Counted from the first letter of the stretch, positions 51,901 through 62,516 are shown. The stretch: 64,000 nucleotides of DNA from Zygnema cylindricum (GCA_037447655.1 JBBHKE010003080.1:62001-126000); one strand, 5' to 3'. Made by a program: numbers and translations. Notes: a model not told the origin generated them from the sequence alone.

Positions 51901-54335
51901 CGTCTTCCGCTTCGGGTAGAGTTGTCACTGGAGTTTCCATAGCCGAGTCCTTTTCGGTCTGATTGTACCTGCAAGAATGTCATCTTCTCTAAAACCTAGA
52001 TAGTTAGGAAGCTCAAAGTCATCGGAATTTTCTAACTCAAATCTGATCTTTACTGACTTTGTATATTTGAAGGGATCCACAGACTTTCCTTCATCCATAA
52101 CTACTAGATGCTTTACTAAGATTATATCTTCCCTTTTAGATCATAAACTCTATATCCTTTAACATCGTCATCATATCCTAATAAGTATCCCGGTTTTCCT
52201 TTAGGATCTAGCTTCCAATTAGACTGATCTGTATCTAGACTGAATACTTGACTGCCGAAAACCTTTTAAGTGAGATATGTCTGGTTTCCGGCTTGTCCAT
52301 CTCTCATAAGTTGTTTGATCTTTTATAGCTGAAGTAAGAACTCTATTTTTGAGGTAATTAGCACAGTTCATTGCTTCTGCCCAAAACGTTTTTCCTATCT
52401 TTTTATCTGACAACATACTTCTGGCACTATCACTTAGTGTTCTATTTAACCTTTCAACTACCCCATTTTGTTCCGGGTTTTCTGGAAATGTCTTTTGGTG
52501 TTGGACCCCATCTTCCCTCTGAAAAACCTCAAACTAGTTAGAAGTATACTCTCCACCATTGTCACTTCTTATTCTCTTGATTGGAGTTTCATGGAGTTTT
52601 TCGCTCCATGCTTTATTTTGTCTAAAACAATCCTGAGCTTCGGACTTATTTTTCTAAAAATACACTCGGGAATACCGAGACCAATCATCAGTGATACTCA
52701 TCATAAATCTCCTCCCCCCCGGTGAGGGCACTTTAGCCGGACCCCTAATCCCTTCCACCACTCCCATCTTTTTCATCTCTCTTAACTTCTCTAGATTCAC
52801 ATGCCCAAGCCTCTTATGCCACATCATAATATCATGAACACCAACATAATAAAGTTTCTTCTTTTCATTAGTTAAAACCAGTCTAAACATCTCATGACTA
52901 CCTTTCTTAGCAATGAAATAGACATCCTCCTCAAAACTAGCAGTAAAGACTCCTTCCCTAGTGTTAGTAAAAAAACCCTTATCATCTAATACAGATGTAG
53001 AGATGAGGTTTTTGTTCAGCTCCGGAATAAACAATACATCAGAGAATGTTACTATGGATGTCTTTCCTTCTACTAACACTTTCAAATCTACCGATCCTAC
53101 AAGAGTAGTGGTGACTATCCTCCCATCCCCGTAATCTATCTCTACGATGGGAATCTTTCTTATCTTAGTAAACAGGTGCCTATCCTTACACATGTGCAGG
53201 AAGGCACCTGAATCTATAATCCAGCATGCTTCACCTTTCAATCCACCATAAGCACATTTCTGCCTTCGTGGAATTTCGACCTCGTTTTTCGCCTCCAACT
53301 CCTCATCCAAAAGGAGCTCATCGTCCTCGTCCTCGGATTCCGCCTCATGTACCTTTGTCACAAGGGCCTTTTTCTTTCCTCTCGAGGTAGCACCGGTCTG
53401 TCCCTCCTTAAACGGAAGCTCAGTTAGCGTAGTGCACTCTGCCATATAGTGCCCCGATTTCTTGCAAAAATAACATAAACCTTTGGGAGCCCTTGGCCCG
53501 AACTCGTCGGCCTGATTTTTCTGCTCCCTTCCCCCATAGTTTCCGACCGGTTTCCGAGAATCCTTGTTCCTCCAATCGGTCGAAGTTGCCAAGGCTTAGC
53601 CATTCTTTCCTCCCCTTCGGATCTCAATCGTATTCTCCCGAACGAGAATCATCCCTACCACTGAGTTCCATATCCACCCTGAGTCCGGCAAGTCCTGCAC
53701 ACGGTTGACTATGTTCTCGAACTCATCGATAACTTTATCAGTAAACAGTTAACCTTTTCTTTTTCACTAAAATCTTTTCTCGCACTCTCTAGCTTCATGA
53801 AGAGTGTAGCAAGCTCATTGCAAAAATCAAACATTTTCCCCACTTTGTATACGTATTCCTTAACTTTTTGATCAACCAGCTGTTGTTGCTGAATCGTACC
53901 ACTTCGGTACATCTCCATAAGAGCAATCCACAGATCGGATGCCCTTTCTACCTGTAAATGAGGACATGCAAATCCTTGAGTAAGATGGCGTAGGATGAAG
54001 TGCTTTGCCGCCATATTGTTGATATCCCAGGTTTGAGTATCATTCTCCTAGTTCCTCGGAATAGGTGACATGAATGCCGAACCAGTTGTTATTGTTGTGG
54101 TCGTCTCCTTCTCCGCTCCTTTGTCCACCACCTCTCCTTCCTTTCTCCTCTGTTGAAGATGGACCTGCTTTCTTTGTGAATCTGCTTCCTTCAAACCCTG
54201 GAGGAATTCCAAGACTTGATGGACGCCCCAATCGTCCACTCACTATCCCCCAAAACCTTTTTTCGCATAGAGCTCCTATCATCATACTTTCCTAGTATAT
54301 GAAGCCAGTTCCATTAAAGATTGGTACCCTAGAGG
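48943..54335 (-). pseudogene. Copia-2 Gag-Pol, fragmented
   Basis: Recognisable pieces: gag (54300-53710), zinc knuckle CYFCKKSGHYMAEC and protease DSGAFLHMC (53592-52654), integrase parts (to about 52219), RT (51622-51106; [31 protein letters not shown]), RT end (50955-50712) and RNase H (49341-48943; VIAQSTMEAEYMA). Multiple stops and frame breaks are present, including TAG for an expected Trp after NGTGFIY in gag. The first ATG overlaps the PBS. Confidence 0.9.
49517..50711 (+). mobile_element. Solo LTR nested in Copia-2, with CATTT target duplication
   Basis: Starts TGTTGGAATTC, ends AGAGTTTCA, 1195 bp, flanked by CATTT at 49512-49516 and 50712-50716. It interrupts the Copia-2 coding region between the RT end (TRSDLAAAVGVLS) and the RKRVLRYL-type segment. 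Related to, but longer than, the Copia-2 LTRs. A tRNA-like T-arm is on the minus strand at 49733-49749. Confidence 0.93.
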
Positions 54336-54349
54336 GTGGGCACATAACC
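54335..54349 (-). promoter_or_regulatory. Copia-2 half-tRNA primer-binding site
   Basis: Minus strand GGTTATGTGCCCACC directly follows the 5' LTR. It differs by one base in the first 12 from the expected complement of initiator tRNA-Met (GGTTATGGGCCC). The gag ATG lies within it. Confidence 0.75.
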
Positions 54350-54934
54350 TGAAACTGTGAGACCTCCATAAGTCCTCAGAGTGGACAGTTTCCAAGAAGC
54401 CTCTACGATAACCCTGACCCCTTTGAGTTTCAGCAAGAACAACTGCCACCCTGGTAGACAAAAACTCTGACCAACTTTACCCTTGTGAAGTCAAGACTCC
54501 CCTGAGTCGATAGCAAAAAGAATCTCTGAATTTGCTCCCTTGAGCAGTAAGTTATGGAGGGTCAAAGTTGACCTTTTGTACAGAAGCTCTCTGGGAGAGA
54601 GGGTCCTATCTCCTAATTTTTCTAAGTCCTATCTCTCTCACAAACTTTATCTATCGATGTACGAAGCCAATCAGATTACTCTTTTGTACACAAAAGTACA
54701 GCTGCCGGTGTACTTTTTGTACGGACATTGTACGACATGGCCTAAATGTCGACACATGTCACATCCGGATTCGGTGCCGTAATCTCCGGAGATACCACGA
54801 TCCAATGTAATTTTGCCACGTGTCATCCGATGTGGGGATGACCACAAACCGCCAAAATCCTCCTCCGCGATCTCGGCGTTAATTCCGGCCGTCCGATTAA
54901 ATTAAACATTTAATTGTAGCCGTAATAAATAAAT
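54350..54934 (-). repeat. Copia-2 5' LTR, truncated
   Basis: Colinear with 47859-48460 and then lost at AATAAATAAATG, where hAT-A sequence resumes shortly after. Confidence 0.85.
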
Positions 54935-54954
54935 GTTTACTTATTTATAGGGAA

Positions 54955-55795
54955 ACCAATGTACATGATAGAGGGGGCTAAGGTTAGGGGCCACATTCTT
55001 AGCACGGAGTTTTGGGTTAGAGTGAGTGAAGATGTGTCAATTTTAGAACCGGTGGTAAGGTTGATGAGAGAATGCGACAAAGGTGGCCCGAATGTGGGGA
55101 AGGTTTACCACGGTTTTTACGTGATTGGTCAGTTTTTGGATAATTTAGCTTGCGCTGGAGGAGGTAATATTCAGGAGGGCATGCAGACTTTGGAATAGTT
55201 GAAGGCGGCTTGGGTGGCGAGGTGGAAGATGGCCTACAACCCGATTTATGCGGCCGGTTTTGTACTCGATCCGGAGTATCAGAATGTTGCTTATGGGCAA
55301 CGTGGTAACTCGACAGTTATGGACGGTTTTGAGATAATGTTGGAGAGGATGCTTCCAAATGTGGAGGAGATAGAAGAAGCCCACATGCAGTTATCAAAAT
55401 ATAGACTTTTTGAGGGAGTTTTTGGTAGGGAAATGACAAAATCTTGTGCAAAGAAAATGCCGGCGTGGAAGTGGTGGCATGACTTTGGCCATGCCACTCC
55501 TATCTTGCAGAAGGTTGCAACAAAAATACTTGCGCAATGCTCAGTTGCAAGCTCTTGTGAGCGAAATTGGTCAACATATGACCATATACACTCAAAAAAA
55601 AGAAATAGATTAACGGCTACAATGGCTAATGACCTGGTATGGGTTTTCACTAGTCTCATAGTGTTAAAGAAAACTGGGGATGTTAGCTATGAAAAGAGCA
55701 TGGTGGCATGGGAAGAGGAGGAAGGGGAAGTAGGGGAAGAGGGTTTGGATGAAGACATCATAGACATTGATGTAGGGGAAGAGGATTTAGAGTAG
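54955..55795 (+). pseudogene. hAT-A transposase, C-terminal part (broken)
   Basis: Resumes at EGAKVRGHILSTEFW and runs to the dimerisation-domain signature ASSCERNWSTYDHIHSKKRN and an acidic tail ending EEDLE. An in-frame TAG at 55196 replaces a Glu codon present in the intact relative (LEELK). The remaining 198 codons after it are open. Confidence 0.9.
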
Positions 55796-56229
55796 AGATA
55801 GACGAAAATATGTATTTTTTTTTTATTAATGTGATTGATCTTTTTTAAATATCTTGATTTTCTATGTTGTGCAAATTGCTGAATGTGAAAAACGTCATTT
55901 TTTTAAAGGGTTATGGATGGCAACAGACGCGTGAAACAATACCCTCCGTCAAATATTTTTTTGCGGCTTCCAGTGGCTTCGCATCCTCCTTGGCGCAAGG
56001 CACATGTCATGCGCGGCGTATACCCACTTGGTCGCGCGGCCGTTGTGGATATTTGTTCACTTTTCCACGAGGCCCAATGCTTTTCGTTCACGCACTTAGA
56101 ATTGACCTACTCCGTGTCACTTGTTGCGAACTGAAGGTGTCACACGATGGCGTATCCGATTGACCATCCGACAGTCAACGTCTACGCCCATAAACATGGA
56201 GAATCAAATCGCTCATTCAGTAGGCTTGT

Positions 56230-56787
56230 TTTTTCATACATTTTTTTTTGTTTTTGGTACGGCACTTTACAAAAGAGTATGGCTTTCGGTAGACAACGAC
56301 ATTTTTTCCCTAATGGAACTTTACCCTTATATGAAGTCGCCTTACGTTTTTCGACCCACGGCTAAGTAAAAAAACGTCATTTTCAAGGCTTTACATCAAA
56401 ACACGTTTTTTCAATTGAAGTATCATCGCTCCAAAACAAGAAAGTAGCTTCTCACATGTCAAACGTTTTCAAAATTTTCAATAGATTTCAGACGACGAGT
56501 AAAATTACACGATTTGTTATGTTTTGTCCGTTTCCGTCCAGTACGAACGAGTAAAACTACATGATTTGTTTTTTTTCTGACAAGTTTGAGTAAAATGCTC
56601 TTTTTGCCAGGGTCTCAAAAATTCAATGTCTTTCCACGTCAGCTGGACAGACGACGCAAAGGCAAAACGCATCTTCATGTACAACCATGAACAGCTTGGG
56701 GCTGAAAGGCCGTACATCTACACTTTTTAAGCATTGAGACACTTCAAAACCGTGTACGGAGAATCTTCGCTACAATACAAAGTAAGT
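56230..56787. mobile_element. hAT-related non-coding fragment
   Basis: Shares TTTTTCGACCCACGGC and TTTTGTCCGTTTCCG / GGGTCTCAA / GACGCAAAGGCAAA blocks with the left and right subterminal regions of hAT-B (57870-57900 and 61200-61320). It is a rearranged relative lying in the 3' part of hAT-A. Confidence 0.5.
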
Positions 56788-57297
56788 TGGCTAAACCATA
56801 GTTCAAAAGTAGGCGTTTTTATGGTAGGCGCACAAAACTTGGCACAAAACTCGCGCAGAGTAAACATATTGTATGCGTGTGCGTTTGTGCACAGTTTTCT
56901 ACGAACGTACGAATTTGACGTATGATCATAGTAAGCCCACGCCGCTGGACGAAATTTTCAGCGAACTGACACAACGTAGGATGAGTTGTGTTATGGGCTT
57001 GTCATGTGATCTTTTTAGATCGCTACTTTGATCTGCGACCGTCCGATCGTCCGAATCTGACGGTTTAAATAAAAATACCTCAAAACTCACAATTTTTTTT
57101 TTTGTTGTCCGAATGTTTTTCAAAATTTAGGCATGACGTTTAATTCTCTATCGATCGATGTGCAACTCAACCCTGTTATTTATTTTTTCATTTTGCGACC
57201 AATAGAATATGGGTCTTAAGGCCATATTGTATGTGTTGCATATAATAGGCATATTTTATGGGCCTACTTTCACCTACTTTAAAACTATGGGCTAAAC
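56788..57297. mobile_element. MITE with 25-30-bp inverted ends
   Basis: Left end TGGCTAAACCATAGTTCAAAAGTAG and right end (reverse complement) GTTTAGCCCATAGTTTTAAAGTAG. About 510 bp, no transposase. A related end (CTCATAGTTCAAAAGTAGG) occurs alone at 45076. Confidence 0.65.
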
Positions 57298-57346
57298 TAC
57301 AATTACATGGGGGGACACGGCTTTAGTGTTTGCGTGTCAATAAAAA

Positions 57347-57688
57347 AAGGGAATTGATCATGAGAGTGACTGTTTTGGTTGCGCACAGTCACTTACGTCA
57401 CTTTGTCAAAAATTGTACGTTTGAAGTACATATTGGTACGAATAAAGTACTGTACCGTTGAGTCAAATTTTGACGGTCAATCGGTTGGACAACTTTGACT
57501 TTCAAAATATAGTTTCAACCGCTTAAAATTTTGCCGCGCTTGCCGACGTCGACCGTCATAATAAAATTAGAAATTCACACGGCCGGCGAACGTTTACGGT
57601 AACAAAACTGCGGCAACCACATGTAAATAAAATGGTTGCAGACAATCACTTTTTGTCTTTACGTGAGCTCCACGGTGAGAGCTGTTAG
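57347..57688 (+). repeat. Dispersed repeat R, long copy
   Basis: Starts GGGAATTGATCATGAGAGTG and ends CGTGAGCTCCACGGTGAGAGC. The two ends match the inverted, shorter copy at 63577-63735. The middle (about 180 bp) is absent from the short copy. Confidence 0.8.
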
Positions 57689-58425
57689 CCGTTTAATTGA
57701 AATTTAGGGTGCGTCTCCATGTGCCTATGTAAGGGTTTTTTTTCTATCGTTTTCTTGTAAAACTTAGAGCCGTACCGCGTAAGTTTCAACTGTACAAAAA
57801 AATAGAGAAAATGAGAAGTACATTTTACGTCATCATCGAATTTAAGATGTACTACATGTCGTCGTTTTGTGTTCTTCGACCCACGGCCACGCCAAAAAAC
57901 ATCATCTTCAAACTTTTCTTTAAAACACAATGAAGATGTGTTTTAAAACAAAGAATTTTCGAAAAACAAATAGAAACACGTAGTCGCACATGTAACAAAT
58001 TTTCGAGAAATATCAAAAGAATTAAAGCGACGACAAAAAGTGCACGATGCGCAATGTTTTGCCGTATGCGTTCAGGTACGACAAAGCAAAGCATAGATGT
58101 CTCATTCGTACGGATTTTGACATTTTTACGAAATTTCGTTTTTTTTTTTTTGATTTTGAATCTTTCGTTAAATGCGTATACTTTTCGTACGGTTTAAACA
58201 TACGGATGAACCGTACATTTATAATGTACGGAAATTTAAAAAAATATACTATTCATTTGCGCGATTCGAAAGAAATTTGTACGTTACGGTTATAATATAC
58301 GGAAATTTTGCAGTGTTTTGAAAGAAATTTGTCGAGTTCATCCAAGCCGACATTGAATCCGCCATTGAAAGCTTGATTGAAGTCGTACTTCAAGCAAGCT
58401 TCCACGAACTTCTTCAGAAGCAGCC

Positions 58426-60381
58426 ATGCCTAAGCCTCGAGGATCAGAGTGGGAACATGTAAAGGCTCCGAAGGGTGGGCAGTTTGGGGACAACAAATTG
58501 TGTATTTGCATTTACTATAAATTCGAGTATAATGGACAAGCCACTCAGATTAGAAACCAGCTTCTTGGAAATGTGAAGAATGGAGGCATTAGGACCTGCA
58601 ATTTATGTCCGAATGAGGTAAAGGTAGAGCTACGTGCTGTGGAAACAGAGAAGGCTTCTCAAGGTTCTAAAAAACGTATTATATCCGTTTTAGATCAACT
58701 TACTGGAAGTGGAAGTCTTACAAGGTCTTTGGATAAGGTACAAGGAGTACAGATGAAAATAAGAAGTTGTTTTAATAAGTATAATCAGAAGGAGGTAGAT
58801 GCAGCATGGGCTAAAGCTTTTTTTGCCAATGGCTTGCCATTCACTCTATTGGATGACCCCTATTTCAAGGCAGCAGTGAAGCAGACTGGGGAGATAGGGG
58901 AGTCTTATAAGTTACCGCACCGAAATGCCATGAGAACGAAAATTTTGGCTGAGACCAAAGCGACGATCACTAATGATTTGGAGAATTACATGGAGACATT
59001 CAAAGTCACCGGAGCCTCTGTCACATCAGACGGTTGGAAAGTTATTGACCAAATACCTCTTCTTAACAATTTAGCTGTCACCCCAAAAGGTGACATATTT
59101 CTCATGGTCGAAGATACTAGTAGGCACTACAAGGATGCCGAATACGTTTGTGGAGTGTTGGAGAAGGGAGTTCTTGCGGTGGGAGTGGAGCATGTAGTGC
59201 AAATTGTTTTAAATTGTGCTCCTGTAAACAAGGCAGCTGCCTTGTTGCTCATGAGGAAGTACCCAACCCTCACGTGGACGCCATGCTCTGCCCACATCTT
59301 AGACTTGATGTTGGAGGATTGGAGCAAGCTTGCTTTTATTTCAACACCTGTCCGAGAGGCAACGGAGGTTTTGAAATTTGTCATAAACCATAACATGAGT
59401 GCAGCCATCTTCAACAACATCTCTACACTTAGGCTTTTGAAACCTAGAGAGACCCGGTTTGCTACAAATTTTATCATGCTCCATAGGTTTTTAGAGGTGA
59501 AGGACAACCTCGAGCGCTTAATGTTTGATGATGGCTATAAGCAGTGGATTGGCAAGGCTGCTTACAAGTCCGAGGGGGCCAAAATCAAGGGCCACATTTT
59601 GAGCTCAGAGTTTTGGACGAGAGTGGGGGAGGCGGTGACAGTTTCAGAGCCTGTGGTACGACTGATGCGTGAGTGTGACAAAGGGGCACCAAATGTGGGG
59701 AAGGTTTATCATGGGTTCTACATGATCGGTCAATTCGTGCATAATATATCCAACAATGGAAGAGTGGGAAATTACGAAGGAATGCAGATTTTGGAGGAGT
59801 TGAAGCAATCCTGGTTGGCCAGATGGGAGATGGCATATAGCCCCATGTATGCAGCCGGCTTCGTACTCGATCCCGAGTACCAAAGTGTTGCCTACGGGCA
59901 ACATTCAAATTTGAAAGTCATGGAAGGCTTCCAGAAAATGCTTGAGAGGATGTTACCAAATGTGGATGATCAAGCTGAAGCATACATTGAGCTGACTAAG
60001 TATAGGGGCTCTGAGGGAATTTTTGGGAGGGAGGTAACAAAAACTTGTGCGAAGAAGATGCCAGGGTGGAAGTGGTGGCAACAGTTTGGGGCTGTCACCC
60101 CTATTTTACAGAAGGTGGCAATTAGGGTCCTTGCTCAATGCTCGGTTGCTAGCTCATGCGAGAGGAATTGGTCAACTTATGACCATATTCACTCTAAAAA
60201 AAGGAACAGGCTGACAGCTAAAAGGGCCAATGACTTAGTGTGGGTCTTTAGTAATCTGAGATTAGCATATCAAACTAGGGATGTTAGCTATGAGGAGTCT
60301 ATGATAGCATGGGAGGAAGAGGAAGGGGAGATAGTGGAAGAGGATGATGACGAAGACATGGATGAACAAGATCTAGAGTGA
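58426..60381 (+). CDS. hAT-B transposase (651 aa), probably catalytically inactive
   Basis: hAT-superfamily transposase of the plant DUF659/BED type. N-terminal BED-like finger is degenerate: in the expected C-x2-C...H arrangement the second Cys is Tyr (CIYYKFEY) and the His is Gln (RNQLLG). The related copy at 47103 keeps both (YCNFEY, RNHLLG). The first catalytic Asp is D202 (TSDGWKV). The region normally reading V-T-D-N-A is V-L-N-C-A at 261-265, placing Asn263 where the second catalytic Asp belongs. The TPCSAHILDLMLEDW insertion-domain motif and C-terminal CERNWSTYDHIHSKKRNRL (about 578-596, with E579) are present. The tail is acidic. The frame is unbroken across about 2 kb despite these changes. 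Confidence 0.92.
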   Translation: MPKPRGSEWEHVKAPKGGQFGDNKLCICIYYKFEYNGQATQIRNQLLGNVKNGGIRTCNLCPNEVKVELRAVETEKASQGSKKRIISVLDQLTGSGSLTRSLDKVQGVQMKIRSCFNKYNQKEVDAAWAKAFFANGLPFTLLDDPYFKAAVKQTGEIGESYKLPHRNAMRTKILAETKATITNDLENYMETFKVTGASVTSDGWKVIDQIPLLNNLAVTPKGDIFLMVEDTSRHYKDAEYVCGVLEKGVLAVGVEHVVQIVLNCAPVNKAAALLLMRKYPTLTWTPCSAHILDLMLEDWSKLAFISTPVREATEVLKFVINHNMSAAIFNNISTLRLLKPRETRFATNFIMLHRFLEVKDNLERLMFDDGYKQWIGKAAYKSEGAKIKGHILSSEFWTRVGEAVTVSEPVVRLMRECDKGAPNVGKVYHGFYMIGQFVHNISNNGRVGNYEGMQILEELKQSWLARWEMAYSPMYAAGFVLDPEYQSVAYGQHSNLKVMEGFQKMLERMLPNVDDQAEAYIELTKYRGSEGIFGREVTKTCAKKMPGWKWWQQFGAVTPILQKVAIRVLAQCSVASSCERNWSTYDHIHSKKRNRLTAKRANDLVWVFSNLRLAYQTRDVSYEESMIAWEEEEGEIVEEDDDEDMDEQDLE

Positions 60382-60469
60382 TAGAGGAAATAACCCTATT
60401 CGAGGTTGTCAATTAGTTACTTTCTAGGTGTAAACTAAGTTATTTCCCTCCCATGATTACAAAAATGGC

Positions 60470-60725
60470 TTTTTTTTTCTTCAATCGTGGATGTGTCATT
60501 ATTTGATGTTCATATACAAAAATGGATTTTTTTTTTCAATTATGATTTTGTCATTATTCAATGTTGACATACAAAAATGGTTATTTTTTTGCTTCAATTC
60601 TGAATTTACCATTATTAAATGTTGACATATAGAAATGGATTTTTTCTTTTCAATTGTGATTTTGACATTATTCAATTTTGACATTCAAAAGTGGTTATTT
60701 TTTCTTCAATTATAAATTTTTGAAT
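60470..60725. repeat. AT-rich tandem repeat, about 60-bp unit
   Basis: Four to five imperfect units share TACAAAAATGG, a T-run and CATTATTNAATGTTGACAT, immediately after the transposase gene. Confidence 0.85.
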
Positions 60726-60739
60726 GTTAACATGTTGCA

Positions 60740-60985
60740 ATAGGGGCAGAAGACGCCGGTGCTGACAGGGCTTTCGCTGCCTCGGCGCTGGCGACGAGTT
60801 CAGCGCCGAGGCAACAGACAGTCTCATCGCTGGTTGCCGGTTCAGAGTCCAGCGACAGTCTGATCGCTGGCGACGAGACAGTCTGATCGCTAGCGACGAG
60901 ACAGTCTGATCGCTAGCGACGAGACAGTCTGATCGCTGGTTGCCGGTTCAGAGTCCAGCGAAGAGACAATGTCGTCGCTGGTTTT
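60740..60985. repeat. GC-rich 23-bp minisatellite in the hAT-B 3' region
   Basis: Units of GACAGTCTGATCGCTNGCGACGA, with a longer variant inserting GGTTGCCGGTTCAGAGTCCA. Opens with an inverted pair GCCTCGGCGCTG / CAGCGCCGAGGC. Much more GC-rich than the surrounding element. Confidence 0.9.
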
Positions 60986-61616
60986 CGTTTAGAACTCTGA
61001 AATTTTGATTTTGTCATCGTATTTTTAGTCATTTATTAAATTGTTTAATATTTTTTTATTTTATTTTTTTGTATGAAGTCAACGAAAGTCAACGCATTTT
61101 AAAAATTTGTGATTTTGTTTCATGCGCATATTCGTTATTTTTTTGGCGTTTCATGCGTGCGTTTTATGCGCATGAGACATCTATGAAGCAAAGTACACAA
61201 TTTGTTTGGTTTTGTCCGTTTGCGCCTGGTACGGATTTTATTTCGCCAAGGGTCTCAAGATCCGATGCCATTTCACGTCGAGCGGACAACAGACGCAAAG
61301 GCAAATTGCATCTTCTTCAACCGTGAAATGGCACAGGCTAGATAGCGGTACGTTTACAATGTCACGAAAAGTCATGCGACGTCACAAGCCGTTACAAAAT
61401 AATGAAATGCAACTTGCGTCATCACATATTGTACACTGTCGACAGCCATCACGAGCATTGTCGCCGTATATAATCGTCACGCCCTTAAGTGACAACTTCG
61501 TTTGGTACACATAGGGACACCCGAAATCCGCAAGATCACATACACATAGGGTCCGCCGTATCTGCGCTAAAAAACAAAGTAAATTCTCTAAGTTTCAAGT
61601 ACATGGAGACGCACTC

Positions 61617-61886
61617 TTAATCGTCTAAGCGTTACATTGAACTTAGACGCAAAATGAAACGAAACCTCTTTAAACTAAAGTACTATAAGTCTCGTACGAA
61701 AATATTAAATGCGCGTCGTCACGCGCGACGAAATCGAGCCACACTATCTACGATTCAAAATTCTTACATTAACCAAAATTCCGTTTCGTGCGTTTAAATA
61801 TTTTTGTACAAGACTTATAGTACTTCAGTTTAAAGAGGTTTCGTTTCATTTTGCGTCTAAGTACAATGTAACGCTTAGACGACTAA
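61617..61886. mobile_element. Foldback MITE with about 90-bp arms
   Basis: TTAATCGTCTAAGCG... returns inverted as ...CGCTTAGACGACTAA, with arms matching over about 90 bp (shared blocks GACGCAAAATGAAACGAAAC and AAAGTACTATAAGTCT). About 90 bp of loop lies between. It abuts the right end of hAT-B. Confidence 0.85.
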
Positions 61887-62101
61887 ATTTCAATTTTGCG
61901 GCTAAGGGTGAACTTCCATTAGAGGGAAAGTGGGGTTGTTTAATGGAGGTCGTACGATTTTGTACGGATTCGTACCATTTTTTTTTTTGTCGGATGAAAC
62001 ATGACGAACATGTCTACTGGATGGCTCCAATATTATAGGCGTAAATGTCGACCGTTGGATTTTTCACTTTTTTAGATTAGCGAAGCAATCACGCACATCG
62101 T

Positions 62102-62147
62102 CCAGTGTGAAGAGACTCTCCTCGGGAGGAGAGTTTCTTCACACTGG
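62102..62147. other. Near-perfect 22-bp hairpin with a 2-nt loop
   Basis: CCAGTGTGAAGAGACTCTCCTC, GG, then its complement with a single G/T difference (a G-U wobble in RNA). Not part of a recognised element. Confidence 0.9.
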
Positions 62148-62516
62148 TCGCGTACCATTGGTACACGTGAAAATTATAAATAAAATCCACCACGAACAGG
62201 CAATGTGAATCGTACACGTCGTAAACGCCATGTGCCTTCCGCCACGGTCTATGCAGGTCAACCGAAATATCTTCGCGCGCTCCTTTTGACATCTGCTGAC
62301 CTTAAAAGTTTGCGGCGCCTTTTTGACATTCTGTTCCGAAATTTTTATTCTCAATTTCAAAATTAAAATCTGGTCGCAAATTTTTTGTACGAGTCATTAA
62401 CTACCTCCACCGGTACAAATATTACGTACAGATTTTCAGCTTGAAGAATATTTATAGATTTTAAGAATCTGAAAACTAACCTACGTGGCGCCAATCATAA
62501 TTGAGAATCGATGTCT

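Larger units (their letters stand above)
47859..54934 (-). mobile_element. Decayed Copia-2 retrotransposon, antisense
   Basis: On the minus strand: a truncated 5' LTR (54934-54350), PBS GGTTATGTGCCC, gag, zinc knuckle, protease, integrase, RT, RNase H, polypurine tract (AAATAAAGGGAG) and 3' LTR (48929-47859). The 5' LTR lacks roughly its outer half. That deletion also removed about 145 codons of the host hAT transposase, so one event spanned the element edge. A solo LTR interrupts the RT/RNase H region. Confidence 0.9.
46592..57325 (+). mobile_element. hAT-A transposon, inactivated and split by nested insertions
   Basis: The left terminus TAAGGGCGTGTCCCCATG pairs with an imperfect right terminus at about 57303-57325 (reverse complement TAAAGCCGTGTCCCCCCATG). 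Transposase pieces lie at 47103-47858 and 54955-55795. Between them sits the Copia-2 element, and the transposase middle is missing. The 3' part also holds a MITE (56788-57297). Target duplications are not recognisable. Confidence 0.75.
57705..61616 (+). mobile_element. hAT-B transposon with intact transposase frame
   Basis: Left end TAGGGTGCGTCTCCATG and right end (reverse complement) GAGTGCGTCTCCATG. Subterminal DNA is rich in GTACGG motifs (58080-58300). The 651-codon transposase is in the middle. The 3' part holds a 60-bp AT-rich array and a 23-bp GC-rich minisatellite. A non-autonomous derivative is at 31844. No matching 8-bp target duplication is seen; instead the flanks show an inverted 13-bp match. 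Confidence 0.85.

Noticed and set aside
57697-61624. 8-bp hAT target duplication around hAT-B
   Set aside because: Left TTGAAATT and right TTAATCGT do not match; the foldback MITE may have disturbed the right side.
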